From assembly GCA_963965975.1 (NCBI GenBank), contig OZ014411.1:18008446-18072445 (forward strand): a stretch of 64,000 nucleotides of DNA, written 5' to 3'. The number at the start of each line of letters is the position of its first letter. Position 1 is the first letter of the stretch. The DNA is from Xestospongia bergquistia. Lineage: Eukaryota > Porifera > Demospongiae > Haplosclerida > Petrosiidae. Below, piece after piece: positions 53,055 through 64,000 of the stretch. A program made the position numbers and the translations under genes. The notes below the pieces were generated by a model that was not told the DNA's origin, searched no databases, and saw only the letters and a list, made by a program, of their open reading frames with translations.

Positions 53055-53152
53055 CGTTCTTCGCGGAGTCTCAGGCTGTAGTGTAGCATTCAAGTTACCA
53101 TGGAAACTGTTACTATAACAACCGTAGGGGGCGTGGTATTAGTCAAAAGAAA
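53055..53152. promoter_or_regulatory. 98-bp bidirectional promoter between CFAP96 and the RAMAC-like gene
   Basis: The two start codons lie 98 bp apart, back to back, so the whole interval must hold both 5' UTRs and the core promoter(s). It contains AGGGGGCGTGGT near 53125-53136, a GC-box/KLF-type site, and no TATA box. Confidence 0.6.
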
Positions 53153-55944
53153 ATGGCTGCCAGCATTGAGAATTCAACTTCTACTGTTACAGACACTAAT
53201 GAGAAGTTAGCTCATTATGAGAAGTTGTTTCGATTAAGATGTACAGATCAAGACAAAGAATATCAAAGTTACATACAAAACAATCAAAGGTTCATCGTAA
53301 GCACTTATGACCACTGATGTCTGAACCCATGCTGTATCTTATACTGTTTGCCAATGCCAGACTCGTCTGCATATGTATGAGAGTCAGGCTAGTTGTATTA
53401 CAGTCACTCTATGCGTTTTTATTAGTGATTTGAAATTTTACATTATTTGCCCCAAGCTGCGTTGTTAGTAACAGTCTTAGCTTGAATACAAGAGCAAAGA
53501 GCCAGTAAGTATTGCCAGAAGTGATTGGCCTCCTACAGAGAATTATTGTTGCTAGCTTAGTGCATGTTAAAGTAAATATCTTGTCATTTGTTCTAAACAT
53601 CCTAATACTGAACTGTCTAATACTACATTGATATGATTTGGGATTATGTTTGCTATAGGATGTACCAAGTACCTGTAATTAAACCCTGGCCACCTCATCG
53701 GCCTTCACAACGTCGAGGACGATCTGGAGGGAGAAAGGACAGATATGATGGACGATTTGAGAGGTAAGGATGAACTTGCGACAGTACAAATTGTAGCAGA
53801 TCATTAAACAATTGACCCAAGTAATTTTTTCAGTTACTCAATTCCACTTAATATAAAAATATGTATAATTAGGTTATATATGATATGGAAGTAAAAATAG
53901 TTAGATGATGTTCCTAAGGCATAACCTATATACATCATTTATAAAGTTAAATGTATGAACAACAGTGAACTGAGGTTGGTGTTCTGTGTAATTTGTTTTG
54001 TGTGTGTGTGTGTGTGTGTGTCTATGTGAGCATGTGTGAATGTGTGTGTTTTGTGTATCCAAAGGGAAGGCAAATTATTTCCTTTTGTTTTTATTGCATC
54101 ATTTTAATAGGCGTGTCCATCGTCATGACTTTGATAGGTATGAGCACGAAGTACCTCACTATACTTCATGGAGAGAATATAGTCCACCATCTCATCATCA
54201 TGCCTATAGGAACTACAGGTTAATGACTCTTATTTACTCTCCGTATAAATGACATTGTTTCTTTACATAATACATGTACAATGTGTATCAAACAACTAAC
54301 ATGATTTCACTGACTCTAAAGTATACATTAAAAATCAGCCTGACTTGGTTACATGTGAGCTTTTACTAATTCAGGCACTAGACAATGTTTGCTTTTTTAT
54401 ATATAAGTTTAGTCTTCAGTTTGAAGGTAGAGTATGTAGCTATAGAGAGTCCACTCTATCATACATCAGCTAACACAAACTGGATTTAGTGTAAAATGTT
54501 TGCCATTTTTCTGCATAAGCAAATAAACAGATTGAACATCATTTACTAATCTCATAAATCATATGTTACTTTTTACTTTAATAGTGACTTTGATCATACT
54601 ATGTCTTCGTATGAATATCATCATCATCATCATGCATGTCATGAGCAATCACGTTCTCCATCTCACCATCACTCCAGTCACTTCCACCATGATCACAATC
54701 ATCCCGGATCTGAAGAGCCATCCAGTTATTCCTATCACAGAAGTGAACACAAACAAGATCATGGCTATCCCTATTATGCAGGGGAGGCTCCCAGCATCGA
54801 TTTAAAAATTAATAAGAATGAAGAGATGATGTTAGAGGGAAAGAAGAGGGAAAACAACCATCATGACAGAGAAAATTCATCAATTACATGTACATCTCCA
54901 ACTCAACCAGAACCATTAGTAAAGGAACACAAAGAGAGGTCTAGTCTTCAAAAGGAGTCTTCAATACATATAGCTAACATTTTAGATAGTTTTCAAAACA
55001 AACAAGAGAAACCTCCAAGTGAAAGTGATGTAATGGCAATCCTAAATACAGCTAGTATGACCCCAAATGCTATCACTTCAGACAAACTAAAGCAAGTGAA
55101 GAAAGAGACACACCCACCAGACAAATCCAAACATCAACACACTCTGTCTCCAAATGATGAGAGAAAAAATAAACAGAAAGACATTCAGCTAACTGATACT
55201 AGAAAGAGGAAAGCTAGTGCAAATGATAGCTTAGTTGTTAGTCATGGAAGTACTAAATCAGTAGCAGCATCTATACTAAGAGATGGACTTAATGCTCAGA
55301 ATGAATCAAGTACTAACTCATTTAAACCAACTCGTAAAAAACGTAAAGGAATTGTAGTGGATGATGACAGTGATGAAGAAATCGATCCTGTTAACATTGA
55401 GGCAGACACTCCACAACCTTTAAGTACAACATTATTACAGCCCCAGAATCATCCATTTTATATTCAATCAACATCACCTAGTCATTCAAAACAAAATACT
55501 ATACAGCCTCTATCTAAACCATTGTTTGTTCGTATCAATCTAGAGAAGGTCGAGACAAAGCAAGGATCAATTTCAAGAGTTACTGAAGGCAATGTCACTC
55601 TTGTAACACAATCATTGATATCACAAAATGGTCATCCATTGGACAGTTCAGACAATGTATTTAACACCTCTAATAGTGATCAACCAGGAGGACAGTATAC
55701 TGCTGTGAAAGTTGATGATGCAGCTACTAAACTAATTCTACGAGTTAATAAGGGAAAAAGCTCTGAATCTTTAAAAGTAGATGATACATCTATTTGTACT
55801 AATGAGGTAGTAAGATTAAGGAGACACCATAAATCAAAGAAGAAAAAGAAAAGGAAGCAATCGCAAGAATTAACTTATCATGATGATAATAGTGACAATG
55901 TATTAAAAGTTAAAATTAATGTGACAAGACAAGATTACATGTAA
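53153..55944 (+). CDS. RAMAC-like (cap methyltransferase activator) protein with a very long tail
   Basis: RAMAC activates the mRNA cap guanine-N7 methyltransferase RNMT. Exons 53153-53289, 53659-53763, 54111-54218 and 54585-55944 give 569 aa. The N-terminus matches the RNMT-activating region of RAMAC: 'YEKLFRLRCTDQDKEYQSYI' against the family '[20 protein letters not shown]', then 'VPVIKPWPPHRPSQRRGR' against 'PPIVEEWNSRAGGNQRNRG', then Arg/Tyr/His-rich sequence. Human RAMAC ends at about 118 residues. Here about 450 more follow, beginning with His runs ('EYHHHHHACH'), then Ser/Lys-rich disordered sequence, an acidic 'DDDSDEEIDP' and a basic 'HHKSKKKKKRKQ'. Exon 1 must end at a weak donor (AG then GTTCAT) to stay in frame; the nearer consensus donor, exon end 53296, would lead to an early stop. 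The stop is 88 bp before UBE2K, and an in-frame 55-bp intron could join the two. Confidence 0.65.
53997..54021. repeat. (GT)n microsatellite
   Basis: About 12 GT units in the intron between the second and third exons of the RAMAC-like gene. Confidence 0.95.
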
Positions 55945-55995
55945 ACTTTAAATTTTCAACGATAATTACAACATACATTGTTATTATTATTATAG
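55941..55995 (+). other. Possible 55-bp intron joining the RAMAC-like gene to UBE2K
   Basis: A GTAAAC donor begins inside the last Met codon of the RAMAC-like frame, and an acceptor TTATTATTATAG ends at 55995. Removing these 55 bp skips the stop codon and continues in frame through 12 more codons to the UBE2K ATG at 56033. Length, donor and acceptor match neighbouring introns. It may be used always, sometimes, or never. Confidence 0.45.
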
Positions 55996-56032
55996 GTGTT
56001 CCTACGAGGGTGGGGTGAAACGTCATCAAAAG

Positions 56033-60024
<3,992 letters not shown>

Positions 60025-60162
60025 TTGTAGTTATGTTTTCTAATGTTCCACTAACTACCAGTTCTCAACACTAGGAATGCTATTCACTATTATACATGTT
60101 GTAATGTATGTAGTAACTGTTCTTGTGTGTTTGTTGGAAAAGAAATAATTGTTGTGTTCAGT

Positions 60163-60168
60163 AATAAA
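60163..60168 (+). terminator. Polyadenylation signal AATAAA of UBE2K
   Basis: AATAAA 138 bp beyond the UBE2K stop codon on the same strand. Confidence 0.6.
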
Positions 60169-60169
60169 A

Positions 60170-61285
60170 GACTTATTGACCAATTACATGTAGTGAAGTG
60201 GCAACAAACTCTGATCTGATTTTTAAAGGTGCTGTAAATTAAATCAAATAATTGTAACCCATAATATTCAAGGTTTTGGGTATTAGTAATAGCTACATAA
60301 GAACACTTACACAGTAACCTTTGAACCTACTATTTGTAGGTGAATTGTTTTGTAATAACTTCAATTGCTAAAATTGAATGGCTTACCAAAACTGATAGAA
60401 TCACTGATGAAACACCTTTCAAAATGTTGTTTGATAACCTTTGTAAGCATGAAAATTATCTCAGTAATGGTTGCCTAACAGTTCATACTCTTAAAACTAA
60501 TTGTGATAGTATTGTACCTACATTACTGATATTAGAGTACTTCATATGATGACAAACATTAAACCCATAGCAATTACAGTAAGTAAGTAACTGATTTTCA
60601 TCTTATTAACCTAAATGATAAGAGTAAACTGATATAATAAAGAATATACTTCTTTTAGTAATGACAAAACCCTGGTTGAACATTGCTGTTCACTTTAACT
60701 TAACATACAATTTGACAGTCAGATTTCTTGATCTGTTGTTATTAAATTATTGATATTTACAGACCTACTACATAATAGTAAGTAAATAAAGTAAGCACAA
60801 AGCTGTTACCTGATACTCTAGCTGTGTAATCATCATATAGACTGCACACGTGAATGTAAAGTCTATGAAATACAGTAAAGCTATGTACATATAATTCGTA
60901 TTTTGGGATATCCTTATGTATCCAAAATACTATTAATTGTCCATATTAGCAACTGTATGTATACAAAACTGTTTCTGAGGTGTGTTTTGACAGTGGTCTC
61001 ATTTCACAAATTGGGTCACAAATGTTTTATCAGTAGTGGTCCCTTATTGTATATCAGATAACGTTTATTACAACTGGTGTGTACATATCCAGCTGTCAAA
61101 CTGATGATGCTTGAGAAAATGTTAATAGTGACATGTATATTATTCTGACACATTATGCATAATAATGACATTTTATCAATTTCAAACATGAAGACTATAC
61201 TTTTGTTAACAATAACATCATGTTTGATAATCACTGCTACTCTTTGACGGTCATATGTATCCTAGATATTTTATAGCTACCAAAT
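60170..61285. other. Spacer after UBE2K
   Basis: About 1.1 kb of AT-rich DNA. The 69-aa frame at 60340-60549 and the minus-strand frame at 61016-61234 resemble nothing known to me. I see no RNA gene or element here. Confidence 0.6.
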
Positions 61286-61515
61286 TGTCATCTAATGGAA
61301 ACAAAAATATTAGCATTAGAGATGAGCCACTGTATGTTACGTGGTCAAGATGGTGTTCCAGGTCTTTCTGGAAGGGATAGTCATGATGGTGAGAAAGGAG
61401 ATAATGGAGATAAAGGAGATTATAGGACCTGCAGGACCAAAGAGAGGAGGTGTGGTCTATACAAGGTGGGGATGAACCTTAAATGGTTCAGAAAATTATC
61501 TGTGATTGAATTGTT
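61286..61515 (+). pseudogene. Relic of a sponge-type short-chain collagen-like gene
   Basis: The stretch codes for a run of Gly-X-Y triplets ('GQDGVPGLSGRD', 'GEKGDNGDKGDY'). After a one-base frame change at about 61420 it continues with 'GPAGPK' and then 'GVVYTRWG', followed at once by a stop. Further on 'GSENYLC' can be read near 61480-61505. The order Gly-X-Y repeat, 'GVVYTRWG', then a '(G/S)xNYLC' motif is what I know from short-chain collagen-like secreted proteins common in sponges. No exon structure, signal peptide or C-terminal domain remains, so it is a dead fragment or a single decayed exon. Confidence 0.65.
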
Positions 61516-61943
61516 GATGGAAGCTTTGCAAGTAATGGAGTAAACTATCTTTGGTCGCCAAACAGTATCTCAGCAATAAGACACCTAAATACCAGTTTCT
61601 CTGAACCTGATTTTTCCCATTAATTATTCTTAATAATCAATTCTCACACAGTCCTGGTCTTATCATTACAAATTGTTTCACCCCTTTAATCAAAGCACAC
61701 TTAGTTTGGTTGACCATGTGCTCTTCATTAGGCCACATTCACACACTGGCTTGACCACTCTCGATTTGCTGTCTAGAGTCCTGCTTTTTGCAAGCACATA
61801 TTACATATCACCAAGAGCAAATGAACAATATACTTATGGAATGCAAATATCTTTTGGTGCTTTACAATAATTTTGACAACAAAAATAAGTGAGGTTACAT
61901 TTCTTTACAAAATGCACACTTTTCTAATTTTAAAAACATAGAA
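61516..61943. other. Spacer
   Basis: About 430 bp between the collagen relic and the presumed last DAPP1-like exon. The frame at 61673-61870 has no recognisable similarity. Confidence 0.5.
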
Positions 61944-63644
61944 TTATGTGTGACTAGTTGGATCAGCAGCTTCGTTCTCCTTTATAAAAGGTAAACAAAA
62001 AGAAGGAAGTTAACATGAATATTTTATATTTCAAACATGAAAATCTAAAGCAATTAATTTCAATTGTTACATACATCACTGACTAATTAATCATCTACAT
62101 AAATGGCAATGCAATAACAAGAATTGTAAACAGGTACAAGCTAAAGTTATACATCATTTTGTATGTGGAACCTTTATTTGGGTCAAACTGCTAACTGTTA
62201 TTATACATTGTACATGTACACACATATATTGCCAGATGCTTAGAGATAAAATTAATGATGCAACTTGCACATTCTAATTATTACTACTTACCAGTTTCCA
62301 TTTCAGTATTGATACCCATTCATTAGCTTCTAACTCAGTTTGAGCATACATGTAAAATGTACGATAAGTAGTCTCTAACCTGAGATAAAAATTTAAAAAA
62401 TAGTAAAAATGTAAAACAACAAATCATCCTATGTACTATATTGAACAAGCAACTGTATGTTAAGCCATGCACCAGGAAATACAGATTCCTTCTACCTTTT
62501 GTTTTAATGATGGGGAAGAGTACAAGGTGCATGTATTTGAGGTCATATCAAGTCTGCATTAGATAATACTAAGTCAACCTACTACAACCAAACATGCAGT
62601 CTCCCATTTATTGACTTTTCAATCAAAGGAATTCTTATGTAATCATTACATTTACTAGTTTATTTGCATTTCTACTCTCTAATATTTTGTTCGCTCTTAG
62701 CTAGCTCCAACATTCAAACATTTTATTGTGAAATGGGCATCTTTAAGAATTATATGTGATTTTAATTATAGTTACAGAATAAATCAATAAATATATACTC
62801 TAACTGACTAATGAACAACCAACTCATATAGTTACATACATTCTTTCCCATTACCAAATTTCTGGGTATACACAAAACACTTTCTAAGAACAACTTAGCC
62901 AATGAAATGGTATTTGCTATAGTAGAGTTGTCATTATATTCAATAAACATGCAGGCTAAGTAATTAATACAATGTGTCTCCTCGTTATCATTTTACATTA
63001 TCTTATTAAAGGTTCAGCACTATAACCACAACACTTACTTAAAACAAAAGTCTTTATTCATTGACTGATCTCTATCAACAGATAAAACGTCAGACAAATT
63101 GATTACTCTTAAAGGAGAAGAGGACTGATGAGAAGGATAATAAGCCAACTGATTTTTAAATAATTTGAACCATCTTAACTTCCAATTCTGTAAAGGGAAA
63201 TAATATTTTTATTAAATAGAAAAAAATTATGTAGTAAAAACAGTACCTTTCTGTGATGACCTAGTTTTGTAAGAAATCCGTCTTTGGAATTGATCTGGAA
63301 AATATGGCAATTTGATTAGACTGAAATCATAGTCTAAAGTTTCTGTTTGATAGTTAACGGTATAATTAAAGCAGTACTACAACAATCTGCCACATAATAT
63401 CTGACAAAACTGTTTTTCTCATGTAGCCAAATGACAGATTTTTCATGAATATATTGTGTTTAAATTAACAGAGGCTAATCTAGTCCATTTTCCACATCAT
63501 GATCATTCCTTACAGATAAACATGATGGATTAGACTCTATATTTACTCCCAGAACATCTAGTCCTTCAGTAAAAACAGGTTCTTCATATTCAATGGGCTC
63601 ACTGACTTGACGAGGATAAGGATGACATAAATAAACAAGAATTC
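61944..63644 (-). CDS. DAPP1: DAPP1-like phosphoinositide adaptor, C-terminal PH domain part (5' part outside window)
   Basis: DAPP1 (Bam32) is a cytosolic adaptor with an SH2 and a PH domain, recruited to PtdIns(3,4,5)P3 and PtdIns(3,4)P2 after PI3-kinase signalling. Exons (high to low) 63644-63514, 63294-63247, 63187-63039, 62379-62292 and probably 61979-61944 agree in phase. The first reads 'HPYPRQVSEPIEYEEP', matching the DAPP1 linker after SH2 ('HPYPRKVEEPSIYES'), including the conserved Tyr position. The PH domain follows: 'GFLTKLGHHRK', 'NWKLRWFKLF', 'LRVINLSDV', 'TYRTFYMYAQTELEANEWVSILKWKL'. Human ends the domain 'EADEWIKILRWKL'. The lysines and arginine of the phosphoinositide-binding K-x-W-K-x-R-W motif are present. 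The short last exon (ENEAADPTSHT, stop) is tentative. The SH2 exons should lie to the right; I do not see them in the last 350 bp. The exon at 63644 begins in phase 1. Confidence 0.8.
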
Positions 63645-64000
63645 CTACAAAGAAGTACATAGATTGCTCCCAGTGTACATCAATAAATGAAAGAAACAGT
63701 ACATGTGTTAAATACATAAGTAATATTACAGGGAAGGTGGTCAAGTAAGCTCTGACCTTATAGTTATCAAATTAAATACACACTTTTAATAATTCCATAT
63801 GAAACTCTCTTAAAAAAGAAATAATGGTGGTATATTCCTACAAATCCACTGAGGGATAAGTGGGTATTGTAGTTTTAGCATTTATATTGAGAGGATTAAT
63901 TATTGTTCGGATACAGTTATTAAAGAGAACTTTGAACTGATAAAATGTGTACAGTGAAAATACAGTGAATGCAAAATATGTGCTTTATAACCATATGTAT
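63645..64000. other. Intron of the DAPP1-like gene up to the window edge
   Basis: AT-rich sequence upstream of the first visible exon, with a pyrimidine-rich acceptor (TTCTTTGTAG) at its end. No SH2-like words are seen on the minus strand here. Confidence 0.5.

Overview
The window is nuclear DNA of an early-branching animal, most likely a demosponge. It is strongly AT-rich, and its genes are split by many GT-AG introns, often only 45-110 bp long. The gene content is animal: WAPL, NAF1, UBE2K, CFAP96, a DAPP1-like adaptor and receptor guanylyl-cyclase-like proteins. A decayed short-chain-collagen relic of a type common in sponges also fits. The species assignment is inference, and all exon boundaries were placed by eye from splice sites, reading phase and family alignment recalled from memory.

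Layout. Positions 1-4.2 kb hold a broken BEL/Pao retroelement on the minus strand that runs off the left edge. From 4.2 to 10.7 kb there is no recognisable host gene, only small repeats and a probable second BEL/Pao scrap. From 10.8 to 12.4 kb (minus) lies an intronless orphan protein with a signal peptide and seven membrane segments, preceded by a TATA box. From 13.0 to 31.4 kb (minus) lies a complete WAPL cohesin-release factor in 24 coding exons (1219 aa). Its introns carry a 403-bp inverted-repeat DNA transposon and a cluster of TTCN3GAA sites.

From 32.0 to 41.5 kb two paralogous receptor-guanylyl-cyclase-like genes face each other tail to tail. Both keep the ligand-binding-type ectodomain, a membrane helix, the kinase-homology domain, the signalling helix and a cyclase fold. 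Both have lost the metal-binding and catalytic residues, so they look like receptor pseudo-cyclases. About 170 bp of their first exons is almost identical, which suggests gene conversion between the inverted copies.

From 43.8 to 48.2 kb (plus) is NAF1, an H/ACA RNP assembly factor whose first exon is unresolved. From 48.2 to 52.1 kb nothing coding is recognised, but there is an old direct duplication. CFAP96 (52.1-53.1 kb, minus) shares a 98-bp head-to-head promoter with a long RAMAC-like gene (53.2-55.9 kb, plus). Only 88 bp after that gene's stop lies UBE2K (56.0-60.0 kb, plus). A consensus 55-bp intron spans the gap in frame, so a RAMAC-like/UBE2K read-through fusion is possible. A dead collagen-like fragment (61.3-61.5 kb) and the 3' half of a DAPP1-like PH-domain adaptor (61.9-63.6 kb, minus, continuing to the right) close the window.

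The genes do not form one pathway. The strongest candidates for an undescribed system are the inverted pseudo-cyclase receptor pair and the RAMAC-like/UBE2K junction.
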